Below are positions 31,896-42,983 of a stretch of DNA of 64,000 bases, in pieces. Under the pieces are notes generated by a model. It did no database searches and had not been told where the DNA came from. It saw nothing but the letters and a program-made list of their open reading frames with translations. The first letter of the stretch is position 1. Each line of letters starts with the position of its first letter. The DNA is from Areca catechu (taxonomy: Eukaryota > Streptophyta > Magnoliopsida > Arecales > Arecaceae). The stretch is taken from assembly GCA_021397845.1 (NCBI GenBank), contig CM038050.1, positions 143,219,980-143,283,979 on the forward strand, given 5' to 3'. The translations under genes and the position numbers were made by a program.

Positions 31896-34800
31896 ATTGT
31901 CTTGCAGCCCAAAAATTAAAGAAAAGATGATATCTTGACAGTGGCTGTTCAAGGCATATGATGGGTGACAAGGATTAGTTTATCACCCTACAAATGAAAG
32001 AAGGAGGATTAGTTACTTTTGGAGATAATGGCAAGGGGAGAATAATCGAAATCGGTAAGATTAAAATAACCCCCTGTACTTTTATTGAAGATATGCTGCT
32101 AGTAGATAAATTGAAGCATAATTTATTGAGAATTAGTTAATTGTGTGATAAAGGCTTCAAAGTTATCTTTGAATCATCTATGTATATAGTAACTAACTCT
32201 CTTGACTCTAGCAACAAATTCATTGGTCATAGACTCGAAAATATCTATGTGGTAGATCTAAATGATCTAGCCATATCTAGTAGTTCCAATCTAGTAGCAA
32301 TGAATGCTAAGACCAAGGAGTCATATTTATTATGGCATAGACGATTAGGTCATGCTAGCATGCATACTATTGCCAAATTAATTTGAAAGAATCTAGTTAG
32401 AGGTTTGCCTTATTTCAAAGTTGATCTTGATTATGTATGTGATGCTTGTCAATTAGGCAAACAAACTATGAGGAGTTTTAAATCGAAAATGTTATTTCAA
32501 TAACTAGACCCCATGAGCTACTTCACATGGACTTATTTGGACCAACTAGGACTACAAGCCTAGGAGGAATGAAATATGGCCTTGTGATTGTAGATGACTT
32601 TTCTAGATTCACATGGATATTATTTATTGCACATAAAGATGAAACTTTTGATGTATTTCAAAAATTTCATAAAAAGGTTTCAAATGAGAAAAATTTTTCT
32701 GTTATTTCTATTAGAAGTGATCATGAATTGAATTTTAAAATCAATTCTTTGATGAATATTGCACTGAGCACGGCATTGATCACAATTTCTCCGCTCCTAG
32801 AACACCACAACAAAATGGTGTTGTAGAGAGAAAGAATAGGAATTTGGAAGAGATGGCCAGAACAATATTATGTGAAGGTAATCTTTCAAGGTACTTTTGG
32901 GCAGAAGTCGTGAACACTGCCTGTTATATACTAAACCGAGTTTTGATATGACCAATTTCAAAGAAAATCCTCTATGAGCTTTGGAATGGAAGAAAACCAA
33001 ATATTAATTATTTTCATGTTTTTGGCTGTAAATGCTTTGTGTTAAATAATGGTAAGGATAATCTAGAAAAATTTGATGCAAAATATGATGAATCTATATT
33101 CCTTGATTATTCATTACATAGCAAAGCATATAGAGTATTAACAAGAGGACTCTTACTATAGAAGAGTCAATTCATGTTGTCTTTGATGAAGCTAACTCCT
33201 TACCATCTAGAAAAGATGAGTGCATAGATAATGATGCAGGTACACTACAAAATGGAAGTCTAAACATTCAGAACAAACCAACACAAGATGGAAGTAAGAT
33301 GGTAAGAGAAGATCATACTGATCAACCAAGAGAATGGAGGTATGTAACTTCACATCCCAAAGATTTAATCATTGGTGATCCTTCTCATGGTGTTAGGACT
33401 TGGTCAGCACATAGAGATGCACATGACTACCTAGCCTTTATCTCTCAAATTGAACCACACAGCTTAGAAGAGGCTGAAAATGGTCATAATTGGATGATGG
33501 CCATGCATGATGAATTAAACCAGTTTGAAAGAAATAATGTTTGGACACTAGTTAGTAGACCTACAGACCATCCAATAATAGAAACCAAATAGGTCTATAG
33601 GAACACATTAGATGAAAATGGTAAAGTAATAAGGAATAAAGCAAGGTTGGTAGCAAATGAATTCAATCAAGAAGAGGATATTGATTTTGATTAAACTTAT
33701 GTTCCCGGTAGCAAGACCTGAGACCATTAAATTACTTCTTGCATTTTCTTGCTACATGAACTTTAAACTCTTTCAAATGAATGTCAAAAGTGCTTTTCTA
33801 AATGGAATTATTTCTAAACAAGTTTTTGTAAAACAACCACCAGGTTTTGAAAATTATGCTTTTCCAAATCATGTGTTTAAGTTGAATAAAGCTTTATACG
33901 GTTTGAAACAAGCACCTAGGGCCTGGTATGGTAGATTGAGCATGTTTTTACTTGAAAATGATTTCAAAAGAGGAAATGTTGACAAAACTCTTTTTATTGA
34001 GAACAAAGGAAATGACATGTTAGTTGTACAAATATACATTGATGATATTATCTTTGGTACAACTAATGAAAGTTTTCGTGAAGAATTTACTGAGCTAATG
34101 CATGTTGAGTTTAAAATAAGCTTTATGGGTGAGCTCAACTACTTCCTTGGATTACAAGTCAAACAAATGAAGGAAGGAATCTTTATGAGACAAGCCAAGT
34201 ACATCAAGGAATTAATTAAGAAATTTGGCATGGAAACAAGCAAAGAGGCTAGCACACCCATGAGCCCTACCTGTAGGATAGACAAAGATGAAAGTGGATC
34301 CAACGTTGACCAAAAGCTATATAAAGGTATGATCGATCCCTTTTATATTTGATAGCCAATAGGCCTGATATCTTGTACAGTGTATGTGTTTGTGCTAGAT
34401 TTCAATGTAATCCTAAAGAAACACATATGCTTGCTGTTAAAAGAATTTTCAAATACTTGAAAGGTATAAGTAACTTAGGACTTTGGTATTCTAAAGAATC
34501 ATCTTTGAATTTAATTTTTTTTGATGTTGACTATGCTGGTTGTGAAATTGATAGAAAGAGCACTAGTAGTACATGACAAATTCTAGGGTTGAATTTAATT
34601 TCATGGCACTGTAAGAAGCAAAACTCCGTAGCATTGTCTACTGCTAAGGCAGAATACATTGCTGCTGTAGTTGTTGTGCTCAAGTGTTATGGATTAAACA
34701 ACAGCTAGAAGATTTTGGTGTTACACAATCTAAAATTTCAATCAAATGTGACAACACAAGTGCCATTAATTTGACAAAAAATTCTGTTCAGCATTCACAA

Positions 34801-35184
34801 ACCAAACACATTGAAATTAGGCACCATTTTATAAAAGAACATGTTTTGAATAATGATATTACTCTTGAATATGTGCCAACTGAAAACCAACTTGCTGATA
34901 TCTTTACCAAACCATTGAATTTAGATAGGTTTGCAATGATTAGAAATGAACAGCTTTCTGTGAAAAATGATGGCCAAGTTGAAGATATCCAAGCTACTCT
35001 CAATGCTCCTTCTAGATCCTTTCCTAGTCATTCAGTCCATCTAAGACAACCTGTTCCACACATTAGGGCACCTGAATCCCATAATATTCTATAATTTATT
35101 GATCCTCTTGCTTCTCTACCACCTGGCATTCAAATTCCTAGCCAAACTCCTTCAAAACCTAGCGTAGATATAGATAGTGACTAA
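31896..35184 (+). pseudogene. S3 pol polyprotein with C-terminal extension
   Basis: Protease DSGCSRHMMGD at 31937. GAG-pre-integrase ends CDACQLGKQT (about 32430-32465). Integrase: HMDLFGPTRT at 32525, SIRSDHE near 32710, then a frameshift before the Glu block (VERKNR near 32822). RT: 33490-34350, with a stop replacing Trp in TKW near 33590, a broken DFDETY block near 33683, MNVKSAFLNG (Asp changed to Asn) near 33780 and YIDD instead of YVDD near 34040. RNase H: 34540-34960, ending in the LADIFTKPLN block. The frame then continues about 70 residues, Pro/Ser-rich, to TAA at 35182-35184, with one stop at 35092. Pol starts in the -1 frame relative to gag. Confidence 0.87.
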
Positions 35185-35912
35185 GTGTATTACCTTTTTG
35201 TACTTTGTAATGAACTTTTGAAATGGAATGAAAGTACATCTTTTGTCTCACAAATTCTTCAATCTCTATAAATTGAATGTTTGATTGCTCTTACAACGAT
35301 TAATCTTTTAATTAGAATTTCAAGATAAATATAAGAAAGTGATATTATCTCAAATAATTTTAAATACTTTCTCAATCTATTTTAAAATATGAGCTTAATT
35401 CTTACTCTACCTTTTTGATTGATTGACAAAAAGGGGGAGAAAGTATTGCATGAAAAGGATAAAATATTGATACTTCAAAGCTCCGATACATATTTGCTCC
35501 GATACTTGAAAAGAACATGCATTGATATTTCAAGCTCTGATACTTTAAGTTCTAATATTTCAAACTCTGATACTTTAAGTTCTGACTTATAATGTTTAAA
35601 GCCTTGAATTACAATTTTTACAAACTCTGATACATAATGTTTTACACTTCAACATTTGTTAGCTTTGCTGATCAAAGTCTTTGAGCTTTGAAATGTAAAA
35701 TTGAATGAAAAGTATGCCAAAACATGGAGTATTTTATTGAGGGGGAGATTATCTCTCTAATCCCTAATTCTCCTCTCATTGTTTGGCACTAATTGAAGTC
35801 AATTTGTTCTACTTGTTCATATACTCCTACAAATACTATTATACAAGTAATTATAAAGTTTTATATTGATTTTTGAAGCCCAGTGTTTTGTCATCATTAA
35901 AATGGGGGAGAT
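35185..35912 (+). promoter_or_regulatory. S3 3' UTR with three PPT-like tracts and the PPT
   Basis: No gene. G-rich tracts at 35428-35440 (AAAAAGGGGGAGA), 35740-35748 (AGGGGGAGA) and the functional-position PPT at 35901-35912 (AATGGGGGAGAT), directly before the LTR. Between them (35466-35600) is a run of near-repeats of CTCCGATACTT / CTCTGATACTTTAAGTT. Confidence 0.75.
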
Positions 35913-37652
35913 TGTTGACCCCATAAGTGATTTTGATGATAACCAAATATTAGAGCATGTACATTTATTTCTGACAACTCTTTAAGTATTTGACAAGTTT
36001 TTGTAAGATGAATAACATGTTCAAACTTCAACTCCTACACTTCTGTTTTCTTGGTTGAGTTGTGTTGTAAATATTTTTGTAAAGAAGAACCCAATAAAAA
36101 ATGTTAAGAAAAATCAATTAAAAGGGTTACTTCTATGAGTGTGTGTGCCATGAATTTTAGTTTGAGTTGGTTTGTGTGAAATTGTAAAAGAGTTGATGAG
36201 AGTTTTCTTTAAGTTCAATTGTAAAAATCCTGAAGAAGACACTCGAGCCGACCCCAAGTGATGAAGAGCCAACTCTGCTTACCGGCATGTGGCAAGGATT
36301 CTGGAATGCAACAATCCGAGCTGATTCAATGGAAAGTGAGCCGACTCCGATGAAATTGAGTCGACTGGAATCAGTCTACGCTGACTCCTCCAGAGTCTAT
36401 TTTTTGAAGATTTCCAAGAACAGCCAAGCGAGCCAACCCGAACCAAAAAGCGCCGACTCTGCCAGACATAATTTTGAAAGCCTGAGAAAGTGAGCCAACC
36501 CGAACTGCATCGAGCCGACTCTTCCAGAGTGAGATTTTTCGAACTTGAGAAGAAGAGCCGACCCAAGATGAAAAGAGCTAACTCCTCAAGTTCAAGATTT
36601 TCAAGATTCAAGTTCGAGTCGACCCGAGCTACGAAGAGCTGACTCGTCTAGAGTGATGTTTTGTGCCCTGAGACAAAGAGCCGACTGCATTGAAGTTTTG
36701 GCAAATTGACCTATCAACTCGAAGGATTCGAGCTGACTCGATGGAATCCGAGCCAACTCGAATGCCACTTTTAGGTATCCAACGGCTAGTTCCAAAATTT
36801 GTTTTTGAATGCTAAAAGGTGCTCCAACGATCACAAATCATTCCCAATGGTCTACAATGGCTAGAACTGTCTTGGGATAATAGAAGACTTTAAATTTGAA
36901 GGATTTGAACTTTCTTGAAGCAAGTTATTAGTGAGTTCTTCAATGAAAAGAGAGCTTCATTGAATATCCTACCTATCAATAGCAAAAGAGCACAAGAGCA
37001 TTCAAGTCAAGCTTTCAAGTCTTCACCAACTCTAAACTGAAGCTTGAAACAACTTTAAGAAGAAGCTACTAAAGTCATTAAAGCTTATTCAAGTGCATTC
37101 AAGTGGACTTCCAACAAGCTACACCGGCAATTATCCGATAAATTGAGTTTGTCATTCTTGTTGCATTTATTTTCAATTCAATTTTTGAATTGTTGGTTAT
37201 TAGTGAGCCTGTTGAAAAACCAAATAGGTTTTTGGTGAGCCTTGTTAAAACCAAGGGTTAGGTTCTTGGTGATCCTGTGAAAACCAAGTTGGGTTTCTTT
37301 GGTGAGCCTGTTAAAACCAAAGGGTGTTGGGTTTTCTTTGGTGATCCCATAAAAACAAAGTGTAGAGATTTTGGATTGTGATCCTGCAAAATAATTATAC
37401 TGTATTCGGATGTGAATATAGTGAAAATTCCAAGTGATATCTTGGATAGTGGACGTAGGAGCTGGGTTGCTCCAAACCATTATAAATTTGGTGTGTTTGT
37501 GTTGTGCTTTCTTGACTCTGTTTAGCTTCTACATTTTATAATTATATCACAGTACCTACCACTTGCAAAGGATTTTGATTTGCACATTACTTGCCTTCAA
37601 TTTTTTAAAAGTCCCAATTCACCCTCCCTCTTGGATAGCCACCTGGGCAACA
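35913..37652 (+). repeat. S3 3' LTR
   Basis: 1740 bp, TGTTGACCCC...GGGCAACA. Matches 28257-29973 throughout, with the GAGCCGACTC cluster at 36240-36765 and the stem-loop series at 37195-37400. Confidence 0.92.
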
Positions 37653-37846
37653 GAGTCCTTTCTTTTATTATTTTGGCATGCGTTCATATGCGGGTATGAT
37701 GTTTTCTTTCATTACATACTTGTTTGCTAATTTTTTACTTGATTTCAGGATTCTAGCCTACAAATTAAAATTCTAAAAATTATAAAAAAATTAGTTTTAG
37801 TTTTCCTACAATCATGGTAGTCTTAGGATCATCCCGTATCATTATT

Positions 37847-39486
37847 GTAATAAAGTTGAAAAATAAACTAGAAAGTTTATTAAAACTCTTTGATCAGATC
37901 GAGGTGGTGAATATCTTTCCAGTGAGTTTCTAACTTATCTTGACAAGAATGGGATTCTCTCTCAATGGACCCCTCTAGGGACACCTCAGTTAAACGGTAT
38001 GTCTAAAAGGAGGAATCAAACTCTATTGGACATGGTTCGATCCATGATGGGCTTAGCTAGTCTGCCTAAATCTTTTAAGGATATGCTCTTGGGTTAACAT
38101 CCTACCTTCTAAATAGAGTTCCAAGTAAGTCCATTGATAAAGTACCATATGAGATATGCATTAGATGCAAGCCAACTCTCTCTCACCTTCGAGTTTGAGG
38201 GTGTCTGGCTTATGTCAAGCATTTGGATATGCTTATGTCAAGAATACTTGAAGATTTGGGGTTGCTATGCTTATGTCAAGAATAATTTTGGACATAAGTT
38301 AAGTGTTAGGGCTGACAAATGCAGGTTCGTTGGTTATCCTAAAGAGGGTATTGGATACCTCTTTTATCATACTACTGAACAAAAGGTATTTGTTAGTAGA
38401 CATGCTACATTTTTAGAGGAAGAATTTATCCAAGAAAGTAGTGAAACAATACTTGAAGTAAGTGAAGTTCAAAAGCAACAACCAATTCCTGAAGAGTCTT
38501 CAAATGAAATTCCTTAACCAGAGGTTCTTGTTGATCAGGAACATCCACAACACACATCTCCTCTCTGAAGGACAAAAGGGTGTGGGGAGCACCTCTTAGA
38601 TATGGTTTTGTCATCGGGAATGACAATGAGGCCGGTATCATTCAGGATGATGATCCTATGACCTATTCGGAAGCAGTCGAGAGTAAAGACTCCGACAAAT
38701 GGCTAAATGCCATGATGTCTAAAATGGACTCCATGTATTCCAATCAGGTTTGGGCCTTGGTAGATCCACCTGAAGGAATTAACCCAAGAGGGTGTAAATG
38801 GGTCTTCAAGAAGAAGATAGGAGCAGATGGTCAAGTAGAGACCTACAAGGACAAGCTGGTGGCAAAAGGTTTTAGACAAAAATATGGCATTAACTTTGAT
38901 AAAACCTTTTTACTTGTAGCCATGCTCAAGTCCATTTGGATATTACTTGCTATAACAGCATACCATGATTATGAAATCTGATAGATGGACATAAAGACTG
39001 CTTTCCTTAATGAAAATCTTAAGGAAGAAGTCTATATGACACAGCCAGAGGATTGTCTCAAGTGGGAGACCAAACCAAGTATGCAAGTTAAGTCCATTTA
39101 TGGACTAAAGCAAGCATCGAGGAGTTGGAACATTTGCTATGATGAAACAATCAAGGAGTTTGGTTTTATCAAGAATGTGGATGAAATATGTGTGTACAAG
39201 AAGGCAAGTGGGAGTGCACTTGTTTTCTTGGTCTTGTATGTTGATGACATACTAATCATTAGGAATGATATCCCAATATTACAATCGGTCAAAACTTGGC
39301 TATCATCAAAGTTTTCATGAAGGATTTGGGAGAGTCATCTTATATAATAGGTATAAAGATATATAGAGATAAATCTAAGAGGATGCTAGGCTTATCCCAA
39401 TCTAGGTACATTGACTTAGTGTTGAAAGATTTAACATGGACGGAAGTAAGAGGGGTTACTTACCTATGAGTCAAGGCATACACCTC
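37847..39486 (+). pseudogene. T1 pol, part 2 (integrase remainder and RT)
   Basis: Resumes T1 integrase after G1: SDRGGEYLS near 37896, then the PQLNGMSKRRNQT block (the Glu position reads Lys/Arg, so that catalytic acid is lost) near 37987. The C-terminal part is VRADKCRFVGYPKEG near 38310. RT begins near 38680 (AMMSKMDSMYSNQVWALVD), keeps the GCKWVFKKKIGADGQVE block, MDIKTAFLNENL after a TAG near 38982, and YVDDILI near 39240. It stops at 39486 where S4 inserts, so the end of RT and RNase H are missing. Several frameshifts. Confidence 0.85.
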
Positions 39487-40290
39487 TGTAGACCCCTAAA
39501 GTGATTTTGTTGATAACAAAACATTGGAGCATACATTTAATTGTCTAACAACTCTTCAAGTGATTGACAAGTTTTTGTAGATAGCTACATTGACATATTT
39601 TTTTTCCTACAATCTTTAATGTTTTGTGTTGATTTGTAAAATACTTAGATTCTTGTAAAGAAGAACCCTACAAAAAGTTTCCTATTAAAATCAGTTAAAG
39701 GGTTACTTCTACTAGTCCTTCTTGCTTCAAGTTTTCTTGAATTTATTGTAAGTAGTGCTTGAAGAAGATTGTTAAATCTTGGGACAAGTGTTTAGAAGTT
39801 TGAAGCTGATCTAGCTGAAGAACCACCTTCGACTGACTAGATGAACAACCCAGCCGACTCTGGCACTAGCACTGAAGATAAGTTCTCTAGCACGCAGATC
39901 CAGCCAACTGGCACCAAGGTATAGCCGACTCGTCCAGAACAAGGTTGAGAACGTTCTGAGATCCTCAGGAATCCAGCCGACCGAATTTAGATCCAGCCAA
40001 CTCATCCAGAACTCAGTAAAAAATGGTATGAGAAGCCTCTAAGATTCCAGCCGACTCGTCCAGAGTGAGGTATTTTTTTAACTGTGGAGCTAGCCGATTG
40101 GCACTCAGCCCAGTCGACCCGAACTTCATCCGAGCCGACTCGAAGTTTGTCTGAGCTGACTGGAATGATGGGGTCACCTCCAACGGCTATTTCCAGTTCT
40201 CAGTTTTTGAATTCCAAAAGTGCTCCAACGGTAACCTGTCACATCCCAACAGTCTACAATGTTAAAAATCATGGGAAGGCAGTTGAAGTC

Positions 40291-40300
40291 TATATAAATA
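40291..40300 (+). promoter_or_regulatory. S4 LTR TATA box
   Basis: TATATAAATA, about 805 bp into the LTR and about 285 bp upstream of the stem-loop series, which places the stem-loops in the transcribed leader. Confidence 0.7.
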
Positions 40301-40574
40301 AGGTATGAGAACATCTTGAAGAGGCTAATGATTTATTGAGCATTTATTGAACTTAAAGTGAAGTGAGAGAGCACTAGAGCTTTAAAGATTACCTTCAAGA
40401 TTACAACAACTCTTACCAGAAGCTTGAAGCACCTTTTGAGGAAAAGCAAGGAAGCCATTGAAGTGCATCGAAGAGCATTCAGTGGATCTTCACTCGAGCT
40501 GCATTGGCAACCACCCAAACAACAGAGTTTGTCTTTATTGTTGCTTTTCTTATTCTATCTTTTAGAATTTCTGG

Positions 40575-40786
40575 GTTATTGGGGAGCCCTGTTGTAAAAA
40601 CCAAATAGGTTACTTTGGTGAGCCTTTAAAACCAGAGTATAAAGGTTTCTTTGGTGAGCCTAGCTAAAAACCAAAGTGTAGAGGTTTTAGATGAACCTGT
40701 AAAACCTAGATTGGGTTTCTTTGGTGAGCCCGGTTTCAAAAACCAAAGTGTAGAGGTTTGGATTGTGAGCCTGCAAAACAATCCAA
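40575..40786 (+). repeat. Stem-loop series in the S4 LTR
   Basis: Five clear units and one weak one. Clear arm pairs: CTTTGGT/ACCAAAG twice, CTTTGGT with ACCAGAG once, ATTGG/CCAAAT, and GGATTGT/ACAATCC as the last unit. Loops begin GAGCC. The unit near 40684-40710 has drifted (GGTTTT/AAAACC). Confidence 0.75.
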
Positions 40787-41041
40787 CTATATTCCGGTTT
40801 GGGGGATATAGTAAAAATCCCGAGTGGTGAACTTGGATAGTGGACGTAGGAGCTGGGTTGCTCGAACCACTATAAATCTGCTTTGTTTGTGTTTTGTTTG
40901 CTTTATCTTTTAGCTTCTGCTTTCTTTCTCTGATTAACACAGCACCTAATCACTAATTGGAATTAATTGTGCACATACTTGCAAAAATTTTATTATTCCC
41001 AATTCACCCCCCTCTTGGGACTAAGCTACTTGGGCAACAGC

Positions 41042-41053
41042 TGGTATCAGAGT
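41042..41053 (+). promoter_or_regulatory. S4 primer binding site
   Basis: TGGTATCAGAGT; the last base is T rather than C compared with the other elements. Two bases after the LTR. Confidence 0.9.
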
Positions 41054-41082
41054 AGTGTGTCTGATTACTTGAGTTAAGATCG

Positions 41083-42972
41083 ATGGCTCATCCCATGAGT
41101 ACATCCTTGGTCGAGGGCCAATTAACAAATAGACCTCCACTATTCACAGGCACTAATTATTCATATTGGAAGGCACGAATGAGAATTTACATACAAGCTG
41201 TAAATTTTCAATTATGGAAGGTCATCTTGAAAGGGCCGCATATTTCCATAATTAAAATTGATGGCGTGGACATCCCTAAGCTTGAAGAGGACTGGGATGA
41301 TCATGACATGAAAATGGGGGAATTGAACGCCAAAGAAATGAACTTATTATATTGTGCTTTGGATGCTAATGAGTTCAACCGAATTTTCACTTGCTCATCG
41401 GTAAAGGAAATCTGGGATAAACTCGAAGTGACCCATAGGGAACTTCTCAAGTGAAAACCTCCAAGATAAATCTTTTAGTTATAATTATGAATTATTTAAA
41501 ATGGAACCTTCTGAAATAATATCTGCCATGTTCTCTAGATTTACAGATATTATTAACGGTTTAAAGAGTCTTTGCAGGGTATACTCTAGTGCAGATCTAG
41601 TTCAGAAGATCCTTCATTCTTTGCCAGACAAATGGGATCCGAAGGTAACTGCAATCCAGGAAGCCAAAGATCTGAACACTTTCATGCTGGATGAATTGCT
41701 GGGATCACTCATCACCCACGATCTAATAATGCAACATAGAACGGAAGATGAGCAGAAGAAAAAGAAGGCAATAGCCTTCAAGGCTACTTTCGATTCAAAA
41801 AGGGATGATGAAGTATCTGAAGAAGAAAGCACCTCCTCCAATGATGACCTAGAAGACGAAGACATCGCTATGGTTGTAAGGAGATTTAGAAAATTCATGG
41901 GAAGAAAGAAAGGAAGGTACAATCAGAAATTTCACAGGAAGGATTATGGAAAGGAAAAGGAAAAGGATAGAGAGAAAGACAAAGAGGTAGTCCCCACATG
42001 CTACAAATGTATGAAGCAGGGGCACATACGTCCGAACTGTCCAATGTTAAAGAAATCTTTCAGACAAAAGAAGAAGAAGAAAGCCATGGTTGCCACATGG
42101 TCCGATAGTGAAGACTCAACTTCATCGAAGAAGAAGAGACCACCAAGACTGCCAATCTTTGCTTAATGGGTCTCGAAGATGAGGTAACATCCCCTAACAA
42201 CTGCACTGAATTTACTTTTGAAGAATTAAATTCTACTTTTCATGATTACTCTCTGAATTTAAGAAAGCTGGAGTAAAGATAAAATCATTGAAAAATATGA
42301 ATGATACTTTACTCAAACAAAAGGATGAGATTTCAGAAAAGAATACTTTATTACAAAAGGAATTGTATATCTTTTCTGAAAAATTTGAAAAACTGAAAAA
42401 TGAGAATTTATCATATGAAAAGAAAAATACTGATTTACTTGCTGAAAACAATGATTTAAAAAAGAAGGTTACAAAATTCAAGCCTTTGGTTGAAAAACTA
42501 CTCACTTTATCTTCAAATAAGCTTGAGCTAATTTTAAAAGAACAAATTTCTGGAAATAAAGCTGGAATTGGTTTCAACACTTTTTTGTAAATGGAATTTC
42601 AGCAACAACTTTTGTGAAATCCAAAACACCAGCTCAAAACATTTTATCTCAAAAAGTTTCAGCCACACCAAAAGCTGTTTCTACTTCAAAATCTTTATCA
42701 TATGCTCCTAAGAATTTGATTAAAAATGCATACATTCTAAAAAGTTTGAAATATGCATCAAGTGCATCAACTTCTAGAACTTCAAATCTGTTTCTAACAA
42801 AAATTCTAAAGTTGTTCGCTATGCTTGTAAAAGAATTGGACATAAAGCTTTTGAATGCAATAATCTTAGAAATGTCCATAAAAAGATAAAAAAGATTTGG
42901 GTTCCCAAAGGAACCACCTCTTCTGACCTGCAAGGAACCAAGGTAGCTTGGGTACCTAAAAGAATTCATTGA
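41083..42972 (+). pseudogene. S4 gag polyprotein
   Basis: ATG at 41083 (MAHPMSTSLVEGQ), 123 residues open to 41451 with the YWKARMRIYIQ and EMNLLYCALD blocks. A single frameshift near 41440 then leads into 41501-42166: capsid remainder (KVTAIQEAKDLN), an acidic segment, a Lys/Glu run, and a perfect zinc knuckle CYKCMKQGHIRPNC near 42000. A frameshift near 42140 is followed by a strong coiled coil (42288-42570), a Ser/Thr-rich stretch, a second knuckle-like CKRIGHKAFECN block and the terminal VPK block with TGA at 42970-42972. Only a few lesions; the best gag in the window. Confidence 0.88.
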
Positions 42973-42983
42973 TTATTTTGCAG

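Larger units (their letters stand above)
28257..37652 (+). mobile_element. S3: complete Sirevirus-like copia element inside G1
   Basis: 9396 bp with two recognisable LTRs (28257-29973 and 35913-37652), PBS, gag, pol, 3' UTR with three PPT-like tracts and the PPT. It has no extra ORF of the S1/S2 kind, only a short pol C-terminal extension. Target duplication is imperfect or eroded: GAGAT on the left, GAGTC on the right. The first ~250 bp of the two LTRs differ at roughly a dozen sites, mostly C/T or G/A changes, which fits an old, methylated copy. Closest in the window to S4. Confidence 0.93.
26920..37841 (+). mobile_element. G1: chromovirus-type solo LTR in T1 integrase, split by S3
   Basis: Starts TGGTGGGGATACCAGGATCAG and ends CCCGTATCA; flanked by TTATC (26915-26919) and TTATT (37842-37846), one mismatch. 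Without S3 it is 26920-28256 plus 37653-37841, about 1526 bp. Its start and layout match the LTR of G2 (46428), whose length is about 1606 bp: the same ACCAG-ATCAG/ACTCAG opening, GTCAAG/GAGTC stretches, and a TATA box about 770 bp in. No PBS or internal region is present, so it is a solo LTR. Its insertion breaks T1 integrase between the first and second catalytic residues. Confidence 0.82.
21341..39486 (+). mobile_element. T1: Tork/TNT1-like Ty1/copia element, split by L2, G1 (with S3) and S4
   Basis: Pieces: 5' LTR 21341-23636 (carrying L2), PBS, leader, gag from 25331, pol part one to 26919, pol part two 37847-39486. Removing G1 and S3 rejoins integrase between the FEMFKYY block and the SDRGGEYLS block. 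The LTR start lies left of S1, outside the window. The element ends inside RT, where S4 begins (39487); the rest is not found in the window. T3 at 62057-64000 is a second member in reverse orientation and shares both LTR and leader. Assignment to the Tork side of copia is from the DVCGPM/SDRGGEYLS style of pol and is tentative. Confidence 0.85.
39487..41039 (+). repeat. S4 5' LTR
   Basis: 1553 bp, TGTAGACCCC...GGGCAACA. AGCCGACTCG-type cluster at 39830-40155, TATA box at 40291, stem-loop series at 40575-40786, TGGACGTAGGAGC block near 40842 and AATTCACCCCCCTC near 41001. Confidence 0.92.
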
